From: Rhizobium rhizogenes
GTDB taxonomy: Bacteria; Pseudomonadota; Alphaproteobacteria; Rhizobiales; Rhizobiaceae
Length of the DNA: 64,000 nucleotides
Assembly (NCBI RefSeq): GCF_002005205.3
Contig: NZ_CP019701.2
Span: 2,342,501-2,406,500, forward strand
Direction of reading: 5' to 3'
Made by a program: the position numbers and the translations under genes. Of this stretch, positions 46,558 through 54,950 are shown one piece after another; within the stretch, counting starts at the first letter, position 1; every line of letters begins with the position of its first letter. The notes under the pieces are model-generated. The model searched no databases. It was not told where the DNA came from and was given only the letters and a program-made list of their open reading frames with translations.

Positions 46558-47729
46558 CTTCATCCATCCCGAAACCGGGCGAAGCGCTGCCCCATTACGT
46601 ATCGACCGCGCCTTTCGATCCATCGTTGATCGAGCCCAATACCTCTGGAATGGCGGCCTTCAGCAAGGCGTCGCAACTGCGACTCATGTGGTGGCAGTTC
46701 CGCCAGCACAAGATCGCGGTTTGGTCCGGCGCCTTTCTGCTGGTGCTTTATCTCTCGATCCTGATCTGCGAATTCCTCGCGCCCTATAATCTCCACACCC
46801 GCAATATCGAACATATCTACGCCCCGCCTCAGGCCATTCATTTCTTCAACGACGGCAAATTTGTCGGCCCCTTTGTTTACGGCCGGGAAATGACGCTCGA
46901 TATGGACAATCTGAAACGCGTCTACCGGGATGTGCCGACGGATATCCAGCCGCTGCGTTTCTTCTGCAAGGGCGATACCTATCGTTTCTGGGGCATGTTC
47001 GAGGGCAGGACCCATTTCGTCTGCCCCGCAGAAGGCGGTGAAATGTTCCTGTTCGGCACGGATCGCCTCGGACGCGACGTGCTGTCCCGCATCATTTACG
47101 GCGCCCGCATTTCGCTCACCATCGGCCTCCTCGGCGTCGCCATGAGCTTCGTTCTCGGCATTGTGATCGGCGGTCTGGCAGGGTATCGCGGTGGCACCTT
47201 CGATCTGATTGTCCAGCGCATCATCGAGGTCCTGCAATCCATTCCAAGCATTCCGCTGTGGCTGGCGCTTGCGGCGATCATGCCTGTGACCTGGAGCCCG
47301 ATCCTCGTCTATCTCGGCATCACCATCATTCTCGGCATGCTGGACTGGACGGGGCTGGCGCGCGCCGTGCGCTCGAAACTGCTGGCACTTCGCGAGGAAG
47401 ACTATGTTTTGGCTGCACAATTGATGGGTGCTGGCACACCGCGCATCATCGGCAGGCATCTTATTCCCGGCTTCATGTCGCATCTCATCGCCTCGGCCAC
47501 ATTGACGATACCGGGCATGATTCTCGGCGAAACCGCCCTGAGCTTTCTCGGCCTCGGTCTTCGCCCGCCGATCACAAGTTGGGGAATTCTGCTCACGGAG
47601 GCGCGCAGCGTCAGCGTCATTGCGCTATATCCATGGCTTCTCATACCGACGATCCCGGTCGTCCTCGTCATTCTGGCCTTTAATTTCTTCGGTGACGGAC
47701 TACGTGATGCTGCGGACCCCTTCAGATAA
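46554..47729 (+). CDS. Peptide-type ABC transporter permease (DppC-like)
   Basis: A 391-aa inner-membrane permease, longer than the usual 280-300 aa because of a cytoplasmic N-terminal tail (about 65 aa) and a large periplasmic insert after TM1 (about residues 85-165, with IEHIYAPPQAIHFFND). The core is normal: FLFGTDRLGRDVLSRIIYGA, then the coupling loop YVLAAQLMGAGTPRIIGRHLIP. The long loop is typical of the subgroup that includes microcin C/oligopeptide YejE-like permeases. Together with the fused ATPase this makes the importer YejABEF-like in layout. Confidence 0.92.
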   Translation: MTSSIPKPGEALPHYVSTAPFDPSLIEPNTSGMAAFSKASQLRLMWWQFRQHKIAVWSGAFLLVLYLSILICEFLAPYNLHTRNIEHIYAPPQAIHFFNDGKFVGPFVYGREMTLDMDNLKRVYRDVPTDIQPLRFFCKGDTYRFWGMFEGRTHFVCPAEGGEMFLFGTDRLGRDVLSRIIYGARISLTIGLLGVAMSFVLGIVIGGLAGYRGGTFDLIVQRIIEVLQSIPSIPLWLALAAIMPVTWSPILVYLGITIILGMLDWTGLARAVRSKLLALREEDYVLAAQLMGAGTPRIIGRHLIPGFMSHLIASATLTIPGMILGETALSFLGLGLRPPITSWGILLTEARSVSVIALYPWLLIPTIPVVLVILAFNFFGDGLRDAADPFR

Positions 47730-47801
47730 AATGGAATACGCCTTGATGAACTGCCCTTCCGCCATCGCCTTTACCGTGAAAGGCAACAAGAGGTGTGGCC
47801 C

Positions 47802-49010
47802 ATGACCTCCCGTTTAAACGACGCGCGCATTCTCATGTACAGCCACGATTCCTTCGGGCTCGGGCATCTGCGGCGGTGTCGCACGATTGCGCATGCGCTG
47901 GTGGAGGATTATCGCGGCCTCAACGTCCTCATCATTTCAGGCGCGACGATTGCCGGCGCCTTCGATTATCGCGCCCGCGTCGACTTCGTGAAAATCCCGA
48001 GCGTCATCAAGCTGCGCAACGGCGAATATACCTCGATGGACAGGCATATCGATCTTCAGGAAACCCTGAAGATGCGCCGCTCCATCATCTATCACACCGC
48101 CGAAAGCTTTAAGCCTGACATCTTCATCGTCGACAAGGAGCCCATGGGCCTGCGCGGCGAGGTGGAGGAAACGCTCGCCTATCTCAAGGGGCAGGGAACA
48201 AAGCTCGTCATCGGCCTGCGCGATGTCATGGATGCGCCGCAACTGCTCGAGGCGGAGTGGAAGCGCAACAACGTCATGACCAAGATCGGCCAGTTCTATG
48301 ACCATGTCTGGGTCTACGGCCCACCGGATTTCCACGACCCGCTGACGGGCCTTGATGTTCCTGAGACCGTTCGCGACAAGATGGATTTCGTCGGCTTCCT
48401 GCAGCGCTCCAAAACGCAGGCCGAAACCGTGTCACATCGACCGGAAGGTGACTATCTTCTCGTCACCACCGGCGGCGGCGGCGATGGCAGCGAATTGATC
48501 GACGATGTCATCAACGCCTATCGCCATGACAAGGAACTGACGCACAAGGCGCTGGTGGTTCTCGGCCCCTATATGCCGGCCGATCAGCGTCAGCGTTTCA
48601 TGAGCAGCGTCGCCGATATTCCGCATATAGAGATCATCGAATTCGACAACCGCATGGAAGATCTCGTCGCCGGCGCCCAGGCCGTCGTGTCGATGGGCGG
48701 CTACAACACCGTCTGCGAAATATTGTCCTTCGACAAGCCCGCCCTCGTCGTGCCGCGCACGGTGCCGCGGGAAGAGCAGCTTATCCGCGCCAGCCGCGCA
48801 TCGGAGCTTGGTCTTTTCGACATGCTTCTGCCAGAAGACGCCGAAAATCCCGCCAAGATGGCCGCGGCTCTGAAAGCGCTGCCGAACCGCGCGCCGCCTT
48901 CCGTCAATTCACGAAATCTCAAGCTCGACGGTCTGGAAAACATATCGCGCCGGATCGCCGAATGGCTGCCGCCCGAGGGCGAAAAGGCGCCGATCACGCT
49001 GACCGCGTGA
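47802..49010 (+). CDS. MurG-like (GT28-type) glycosyltransferase, first of a paralogous pair
   Basis: A 402-aa GT-B protein. The start is the ATG at 47802, with GAGG 8 nt upstream; a GTG 9 nt earlier is unlikely. The N-terminus MYSHDSFGLGHLRRCRTIAH matches the glycine-rich acceptor loop of MurG-like enzymes. The C-terminal donor site includes LLVTTGGGGDGSEL and AVVSMGGYNTVCEILSFDKPALVVPR. The same motifs recur in the gene at 50298, so the two are paralogs separated by a GT4 gene. It is not murG itself, which lies in the division cluster. The acceptor is unknown. Confidence 0.83.
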   Translation: MTSRLNDARILMYSHDSFGLGHLRRCRTIAHALVEDYRGLNVLIISGATIAGAFDYRARVDFVKIPSVIKLRNGEYTSMDRHIDLQETLKMRRSIIYHTAESFKPDIFIVDKEPMGLRGEVEETLAYLKGQGTKLVIGLRDVMDAPQLLEAEWKRNNVMTKIGQFYDHVWVYGPPDFHDPLTGLDVPETVRDKMDFVGFLQRSKTQAETVSHRPEGDYLLVTTGGGGDGSELIDDVINAYRHDKELTHKALVVLGPYMPADQRQRFMSSVADIPHIEIIEFDNRMEDLVAGAQAVVSMGGYNTVCEILSFDKPALVVPRTVPREEQLIRASRASELGLFDMLLPEDAENPAKMAAALKALPNRAPPSVNSRNLKLDGLENISRRIAEWLPPEGEKAPITLTA

Positions 49011-49053
49011 CCGGCTCCCCGACCAACACCGCTTCAAAAGAGACACGCGCAAC

Positions 49054-50301
49054 GTGACAGATACAAAAAAAATCGTGGTGCTCCTCAAGGGCTATCCGCG
49101 CCTGTCCGAGACTTTCATAGCACAGGAACTTCTGGGGCTTGAAAAGGCCGGGCTGAAACTTGAACTCATGTCAATGCGCCGGCCGACGGATAAAAAACGC
49201 CACCCCGTTCATGATGAAATCCGTGCACCCGTCACCTATCTGCCGGAATATCTGCATGAAGAACCCTTGCGGGTTTTAAAGGCGCTATGGGCCTGCCGCA
49301 AGAAACCGGGCTTCACCAGCGCGCTTCGCCGCTTCTTCAGCGATCTGCCGCATGATCTCAGCCGCAACCGCTTCCGCCGTTTCGGGCAGGCCGCCGTGCT
49401 GGCGCATGAATGGCCTGCGGATGCCGAGTGGCTGCATGTCCACTTCATCCACACGCCTGCCTCGGTCGCCGCCTATACCCATCTCATGACAGGCACACCC
49501 TGGACGATTTCCGCCCATGCCAAGGATATCTGGACCTCGAACGACCGCGACCTTGCCGCCAAGCTGCAAAGCGCCCGCTGGGCCGTAACCTGCACCGCCG
49601 GTGGTTTTCAACACCTGCAAACCCTTTCCGGAGCAAAACGGAATGTTCATCTGAGCTATCATGGGCTTGATCTCACCCGTTTTCCCCATTTCGACGCACC
49701 GCGTCCGGCACGAGACGGATCCGACGCGGATGACCCGGTCCGGATTTTAAGTGTCGGCCGGGCAGTCAAGAAAAAGGGCATCGATATTCTGCTACAGGCG
49801 CTGGCGTCTCTTCCGCAGCATATCCATTGGCGCTTCACCCATATCGGCGGCGGCGATGAACTGGCAGCGCTGAAGAAACTCGCCGACGAACTCGACATCG
49901 CCGACAGGATCGTCTGGACCGGCGCCATGGACCAGAAGCAGGTGCTGGAGAACTACCGTGAAGCCGATCTCTTTGCGCTGGCCTGCCGCATCACCAGCGA
50001 TGGCGACCGAGACGGCCTTCCCAATGTGCTGGTCGAGGCGGCCAGTCAGGCGCTGACCTGCATTTCCACCAATATTTCGGGCATTCCGGAGTTTTTCGTC
50101 TCTGGCGAAAACGGACTGCTGACGGAGCCGGAAAACCCCGCAGCCTTCGCAGAGGCTCTGCGCAGCGCGATCACCGATCCGCAATTGCGCCAGCGTCTGG
50201 GCGCTGCCGCCGAAAACCGCGTTCGAACCGCCTTCGATCACCGCACCAGCATTGCCGAACTGAAGGCCCTGTTCGAGACCGAGTGGGAAAAGACGCCATG
50301 A
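49054..50301 (+). CDS. Glycosyltransferase family 4 between two MurG-like genes
   Basis: A 415-aa GT4 enzyme. The N-terminal region KIVVLLKGYPRLSETFIAQE is the ExoL/colanic-acid (WcaL)-like acceptor side. The C-terminal donor side has ILSVGRAVKKKGIDILLQAL, and the E-x7-E motif at SDGDRDGLPNVLVEAASQAL. The start is GTG at 49054. It overlaps the second MurG-like gene (ATGA). The three transferases probably build one oligosaccharide in sequence. Confidence 0.9.
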   Translation: MTDTKKIVVLLKGYPRLSETFIAQELLGLEKAGLKLELMSMRRPTDKKRHPVHDEIRAPVTYLPEYLHEEPLRVLKALWACRKKPGFTSALRRFFSDLPHDLSRNRFRRFGQAAVLAHEWPADAEWLHVHFIHTPASVAAYTHLMTGTPWTISAHAKDIWTSNDRDLAAKLQSARWAVTCTAGGFQHLQTLSGAKRNVHLSYHGLDLTRFPHFDAPRPARDGSDADDPVRILSVGRAVKKKGIDILLQALASLPQHIHWRFTHIGGGDELAALKKLADELDIADRIVWTGAMDQKQVLENYREADLFALACRITSDGDRDGLPNVLVEAASQALTCISTNISGIPEFFVSGENGLLTEPENPAAFAEALRSAITDPQLRQRLGAAAENRVRTAFDHRTSIAELKALFETEWEKTP

Positions 50302-51449
50302 ATGACACGGAAAAGCGCCCCTCCGTCTTCTTTTATGTCCAGCATCTTCTGGGCATCGGTCATATCGCCCGCGCCAGCCGCATTGCCAATGCCCTGCAGG
50401 CGAATGGTTTCGATGTCGTTCTGGTGACAGGCGGCACCCCGGTTCCGGGCTTTCCGGGCGAAGGCATCCGCCATGTCGAATTGCCGCCGATCGCGGTCAG
50501 CGACGGCAACTTTTCCGGTCTTGTCGACAGTTCCGGCAAGCCAGTGGACGATACCTTCAGGAAACTCAGAACCGACATGCTGATCGGCGCCTATCACGGT
50601 GCGAAACCCGATATCGTCATCATCGAGGCTTTTCCCTTCGGCCGCAGGCAGGTGCGTTTCGAATTGTTGCCACTTCTGGACGAGATCGAGGACAGCGAAC
50701 CGCGCCCGCTGGTCATGACATCGCTGCGCGACATCCTGCAGGAAAAAACCAAGCCGGGCCGGGACGAAGAAACCGTGTCGCTGGTGAAAAAACATTTCGA
50801 TGCGGTGCTGGTGCATGGCGACCCCGGCTTCGCCCGGCTGGAGGACACCTTCCCCCTTGCCGGCGAAATCAGCCAGCGCATCGTCTATACCGGCCTTGTT
50901 GCCCCGCTGCCACCGTCGCAACCGGCGGAGAAATTCGATATCGTGGTCTCCGCAGGCGGTGGCGCGGTTGGCGCAGCCCTTGTCCGGGCCGCCCTTGAGG
51001 CCGCGCCGCTGCTGGACGCTATCAAAAGCTGGTGCCTCATCACCGGCCCCAACATGCCACAAGCGGATTTCGATGCCATCTCGGCTGAGGCGCCGGACAA
51101 TGTCTCCGTCTTCCGTTTCCGCAAGGATTTCGCGAGCCTGCTCGCCGGCGCACGGCTTTCGGTTTCACAGGCGGGTTACAACACCGTCTGCGATATTCTT
51201 CAGGCCAAATGCCGCTCGCTCCTCATCCCCTTCGCGGTGGGGGGCGAAACCGAACAGAGCGCCCGTGCCGAACGGCTGGCACGGCTGGGGCTCGCGCATG
51301 TGCTGGAGGAGAAAGATATCTCCGCGCAATCCATGGCCGAAGCCATCACCGCGGCGTTGGCTCTACCCGGACCGGACACGATCCACCTCGATCTCGATGG
51401 CGCGGCCGGTACGGCTAGAGTTCTGCGCCGCCTTTATGATGAGCGGTGA
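50298..51449 (+). CDS. MurG-like (GT28-type) glycosyltransferase, second of the pair
   Basis: A 383-aa GT-B protein starting at the ATGA overlap with the GT4 gene; a GTG at 50283 is open but inside that gene. The N-terminal FYVQHLLGIGHIARASRIAN and C-terminal FDIVVSAGGGAVGAAL, LSVSQAGYNTVCDILQAKCRSL match the first MurG-like protein motif for motif. Its last 35 bp overlap the 3' end of cutC on the opposite strand. It ends the glycan block. Confidence 0.83.
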   Translation: MNDTEKRPSVFFYVQHLLGIGHIARASRIANALQANGFDVVLVTGGTPVPGFPGEGIRHVELPPIAVSDGNFSGLVDSSGKPVDDTFRKLRTDMLIGAYHGAKPDIVIIEAFPFGRRQVRFELLPLLDEIEDSEPRPLVMTSLRDILQEKTKPGRDEETVSLVKKHFDAVLVHGDPGFARLEDTFPLAGEISQRIVYTGLVAPLPPSQPAEKFDIVVSAGGGAVGAALVRAALEAAPLLDAIKSWCLITGPNMPQADFDAISAEAPDNVSVFRFRKDFASLLAGARLSVSQAGYNTVCDILQAKCRSLLIPFAVGGETEQSARAERLARLGLAHVLEEKDISAQSMAEAITAALALPGPDTIHLDLDGAAGTARVLRRLYDER

Positions 51450-52155
51450 GGATCGCCTTTAATTCGCGAACCGCCGCCTCATCCGTGCCCTTGCGGCCAT
51501 CGCCGGTGAAACCGAGCTTTGCCACCCGGCTTTCCGGGTCATAAGGCGGGACGGCGGAACAGGATGCGTGAATCTCGGTAATCGGAAAGCGATCCAGCAA
51601 TGCCTGCACGCTCTGCGGACGCACGCCAGCACCCGGCATGATGACGATCCGACCGGCCGCTCTCTCGGATAGACGCGCCAGCGCCTCAATCCCTTCAAGC
51701 GCCGAACGCGCGCCGCCGGAGGTCAGAATTCTCGGGAAACCGAGCGCGATGGCCGCCTCCAGCCCTTCATCCATATCCGGAACGACATCGAAAGCGCGGT
51801 GCAGAGTCATATCCAGCCCGTCTGCGTGGCCGCGTAACTCTTCAAGCAAGGCAATATCAAGCGAGCCGTCGCCACGCGATGCGCCGAGCACCAGGCCGGA
51901 AAGGCCTGCAGCGCGTGCCGCGTCGATATCGCGTTTCATCACATCCGCTTCGTCACGCGTGAACACGAAGTCACCGGCACGTGGCCTGATCATCACGCTG
52001 ACAGGCACTCCACAGAACGCCGCCCGCTGCATGAAGCCGGCGGACGGCGTTACACCGCCACCCGATAGCGCAGCACAAAGCTCGATCCGATCGGCCCCAC
52101 CCCGGACCGCCGCTTCCAGACCGGCCACATCGTCCACGCAAATCTCGAGAATCAT
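51415..52155 (-). CDS. cutC: CutC family protein
   Basis: A 246-aa TIM-barrel protein of the CutC family (copper homeostasis by historical annotation; its biochemical role is unsettled). The start is the ATG at 52155 after GAGGTTAGG, giving MILEICVDDVAGLEAAVRGG; longer frames include non-coding sequence. Conserved blocks are ADRIELCAALSGGGVTPS, VMIRPRAGDFVFT, HRAFD, and GARSALEGI. It sits at the end of an amino-sugar-type catabolic operon, where cutC is sometimes found next to hexosaminidase genes. Confidence 0.92.
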   Translation of the reverse strand: MILEICVDDVAGLEAAVRGGADRIELCAALSGGGVTPSAGFMQRAAFCGVPVSVMIRPRAGDFVFTRDEADVMKRDIDAARAAGLSGLVLGASRGDGSLDIALLEELRGHADGLDMTLHRAFDVVPDMDEGLEAAIALGFPRILTSGGARSALEGIEALARLSERAAGRIVIMPGAGVRPQSVQALLDRFPITEIHASCSAVPPYDPESRVAKLGFTGDGRKGTDEAAVRELKAILTAHHKGGAEL

Positions 52156-52234
52156 CCTAACCTCTTTCATTTGAATGTGTCCCGTTTTCGCGCCGGACCA
52201 TCCGAAAACCGTCCACACTTTTCGGTCCGACGCT

Positions 52235-53440
52235 CTACCTGCGGCGACCCGTCCCATCAAGCGTGTAGAGCATATAAACACCGCCAAGACCCACGATGGC
52301 CCCCAATATCGAGGTGCCCGAATAAGTGGAGACCATCGTTCCGAGGGCAAAAATCAAAGCGCCAAGACCTGCGCCGAGGAAGATATTGACCGCGATCAGC
52401 GAGCTTCCGAGCCCCGGCCGGTCCGCGATCAACTCCTGCAGATAGGTGATGGGGATGCTGATGATGGCAGCGGCCCCCAGCGCGCTGATGACGGTCTGCG
52501 CATAGATATGCCAGGGAGCCGTCGCAAGCCCCTGCAGAATGAGGTAGACCGCATAAAGCACCGCTCCCGCCGCCAGCGTCAGCGTTTGCGGCACCTTCTT
52601 CTCGATCCAGCCCCACAAGAGAATGAAAACGATTTCCAGCGCGGCAACGATGCCCGCCACGATGCCGATATCCGCGACCGTGCCCTTTGCCTGACCGGTT
52701 ATGATGAGCGAACGTATGGAATCATTGAGATGCAGCATCGAGCAGATGAGCGCAATGGCGATGATCCGCAACAATACTCGCCGCGATCCGATTTCCGCAA
52801 GCGAGGCACGCAGGCCGAAACGCGCTTCGGTATTCGCCACCGCCGGCGTGGCCGCCCGGGGCAGGCAGAAGGCCACGAGCAGAAAACAGACAAGTGCGCA
52901 GAGGCCGGAAAAAAGGAAGGCCGTCAGCATGTTGCCGGAACTGATGAGAAAAATGCCGACGAGACCCGGCACCAGCACCCATGATAGCGAGATTGTCGCC
53001 CGCATGATCGAGTTCACCGCGATCATGTCGCCCGTCGAAAGATTGCGGGCATCGGCGCGCACATGCGCGAAGATCAGCGAGTTCATCGCCCCGAAAATCG
53101 GCAGGAGAATGAGCTTCGCGCTGACAAAGGCCGTGGCATTGCCGGCCAGATAAACCAGCATATAACCGCTGACACCGAACAGCGCGATGAACAGCATGGG
53201 TTTGCGATATTCGCCCAGCCTGTCGGCGACAATGCCCATCAGCACGCTGGCGCTGACATTGATGATGGCGGCAAACAGCATCAGCAGGGAATAAACGGTG
53301 TTGCTGAGCCCGATTTCGCGAATGCCGATGACGGCCTGATAAGGTGCGGTCGCCGCATTCGAAAATCCGAAAAACAGGATGGCGAGCGCCCCGATGCGGA
53401 TCGACGGATTATTGATGACGATGGAAAGAGCCGACGGCAT
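52235..53440 (-). CDS. MFS transporter (sugar-efflux/SET-like)
   Basis: A 401-aa membrane protein with about 12 helices. The loop 2-3 motif reads GIVADRLGEYRKPMLF, a slightly altered MFS motif A. The helix 8-10 region has ALEIVFILLWGWIEKKVPQT. The pattern is like the SetA/SotA sugar-efflux branch and related rhizobial transporters. It lies between cutC and the M81 peptidase, all in the same direction. The substrate may be a sugar or small peptide; that is a guess. Confidence 0.85.
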   Translation of the reverse strand: MPSALSIVINNPSIRIGALAILFFGFSNAATAPYQAVIGIREIGLSNTVYSLLMLFAAIINVSASVLMGIVADRLGEYRKPMLFIALFGVSGYMLVYLAGNATAFVSAKLILLPIFGAMNSLIFAHVRADARNLSTGDMIAVNSIMRATISLSWVLVPGLVGIFLISSGNMLTAFLFSGLCALVCFLLVAFCLPRAATPAVANTEARFGLRASLAEIGSRRVLLRIIAIALICSMLHLNDSIRSLIITGQAKGTVADIGIVAGIVAALEIVFILLWGWIEKKVPQTLTLAAGAVLYAVYLILQGLATAPWHIYAQTVISALGAAAIISIPITYLQELIADRPGLGSSLIAVNIFLGAGLGALIFALGTMVSTYSGTSILGAIVGLGGVYMLYTLDGTGRRR

Positions 53441-53502
53441 GGATATTCGCCTGAGATGATCCGGCCCCGCCGGATCGCTGGATAAAAGCTACCGGACCGC
53501 TG

Positions 53503-54936
53503 TCATCGCCAGCGGGCCGAAAGGATGGGCTTGGGGATATAGTCGAAATGCTGCTTCCAGGGGTAAAAATCCCCGTCCCGGCGGCGGTTGGGAAGGTTTT
53601 CGATATCCTGATTGATAACGCCTTCCGTCAGCGCCATCAGGTTGGGATTGGCGATCGGCGCAAGCTCCGGCGAAAGATAACCCGACTTGACGACCAGCAG
53701 CTTCACCGCCTTCGGATCGAAACCGAGACGCGTGAAATCCGAAATCATGTGATAGGGCCTGCGTCGCGCCGCCAGAATGACGGTGATGCCGCCGATACCT
53801 ACCACCGCCTGCCGCTGATCCGCAGCGCTGGAATTATCCAATTTCAGGACCTTGGCTTCGACAATGACCGAAGGGCTTTGCGGATCGAGACTACCGCCGA
53901 TCTTCAGGGAAAGGCTCGCACCCTCGCCAGCCGCAAAGCAGGTTTCGACCGCAGGCCGGTCGGTTATGCCGCCCAGAAGAGCACCCTGCCAGTTGCGCGC
54001 AATCAGCGCCGCCAGAACATCGGCACGATCGCCGACCCCGCCACCGGTTGGATTGTCGCCTGAGTCCGCGAGAACGATCGGGCTGGTAGCCGTCTTTTCC
54101 GCAATATCCAGAATGGCCTCAAGCGGCTCCGTCACAGGACCGAAACGAAAATTCTGCCGGGCGTCCCAGTAAGATTGCGCGATTTCGGCCGCGACGGCCT
54201 GTGCGGCCTCTCGGTCCGATCCCGTCACCACCGCGCAGGCCGTCGCCCGTGGCTCGTCCGCCCAGACGTAACCGATCATAAAATTCGCGTCCCAAATACC
54301 GGGCCGGGTGTCATAGCCCGGCAGAACCTCATAAAGGCTTTTGGCCGGTTCATCTTCGGTGGACGTCTTTTCACCGGGCAGGAGAACGGGAATTTTCGCC
54401 CAAGCCACACCGGGCTTTTCACCCGTTTTCAGGGCCTTGAGCAACATCGTCCAAGCCCGCACCATCGTCTCGCGCACATCGATATGTGGCGCAGTTCGGT
54501 AGCCGGCGAATATATCCAGCTGATCGATGATCGTCTGGCTGACATTGCCATGCAGGTCGTAGCTCGCGGAAATGATCACATCCGGCCCGACGACGGCGCG
54601 GGCGCTGGAAATCCAGTCCCCTTCTGCGTCATCCATGCCTTCGACATTCATCGCGCCATGCATGGCGAGATAAAGCCCGTCGAGCGGCGGGCAAGCCTTG
54701 AGACGGTCAAGAAACTCCGCCTTGAATGCATCATAAGCCACCCGCGACACCGGGCCGCCCGGCACCGCACGAGCGTGCAGAAGCGGCAGCACGTCCACCC
54801 CACCTTCGCCAAGAAAATTGAAGTATTCGGCCTCCAGAAGCTCCGCGCCGCGAAAGACGCGAAAATCCTGCTCGCCCATCAGCACCGGCGAATAGGTGCT
54901 GCATTCGGTATGGATTCCACCAACGGCAATACGCAT
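53503..54936 (-). CDS. M81 family metallopeptidase (MlrC-like)
   Basis: A 477-aa protein of the MlrC/M81 family, first known from microcystin degradation but common in proteobacterial catabolic loci. The ATG at 54936 (MRIAVGGIHTECSTYSP) is preferred; 28 upstream codons are open but non-coding. It has the N-terminal GGIHTECSTYSP, the LAMHGAMNVEGMDDAEG block with likely metal ligands (His, Asp, Glu), DLHGNVSQ and DSGDNPTGGGVGDRADVL. Substrates in most bacteria are unknown. It is 14 nt downstream of the GH20 gene, so it is probably co-transcribed with it. Confidence 0.9.
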   Translation of the reverse strand: MRIAVGGIHTECSTYSPVLMGEQDFRVFRGAELLEAEYFNFLGEGGVDVLPLLHARAVPGGPVSRVAYDAFKAEFLDRLKACPPLDGLYLAMHGAMNVEGMDDAEGDWISSARAVVGPDVIISASYDLHGNVSQTIIDQLDIFAGYRTAPHIDVRETMVRAWTMLLKALKTGEKPGVAWAKIPVLLPGEKTSTEDEPAKSLYEVLPGYDTRPGIWDANFMIGYVWADEPRATACAVVTGSDREAAQAVAAEIAQSYWDARQNFRFGPVTEPLEAILDIAEKTATSPIVLADSGDNPTGGGVGDRADVLAALIARNWQGALLGGITDRPAVETCFAAGEGASLSLKIGGSLDPQSPSVIVEAKVLKLDNSSAADQRQAVVGIGGITVILAARRRPYHMISDFTRLGFDPKAVKLLVVKSGYLSPELAPIANPNLMALTEGVINQDIENLPNRRRDGDFYPWKQHFDYIPKPILSARWR

Positions 54937-54950
54937 GGCACCTTCCCCCC

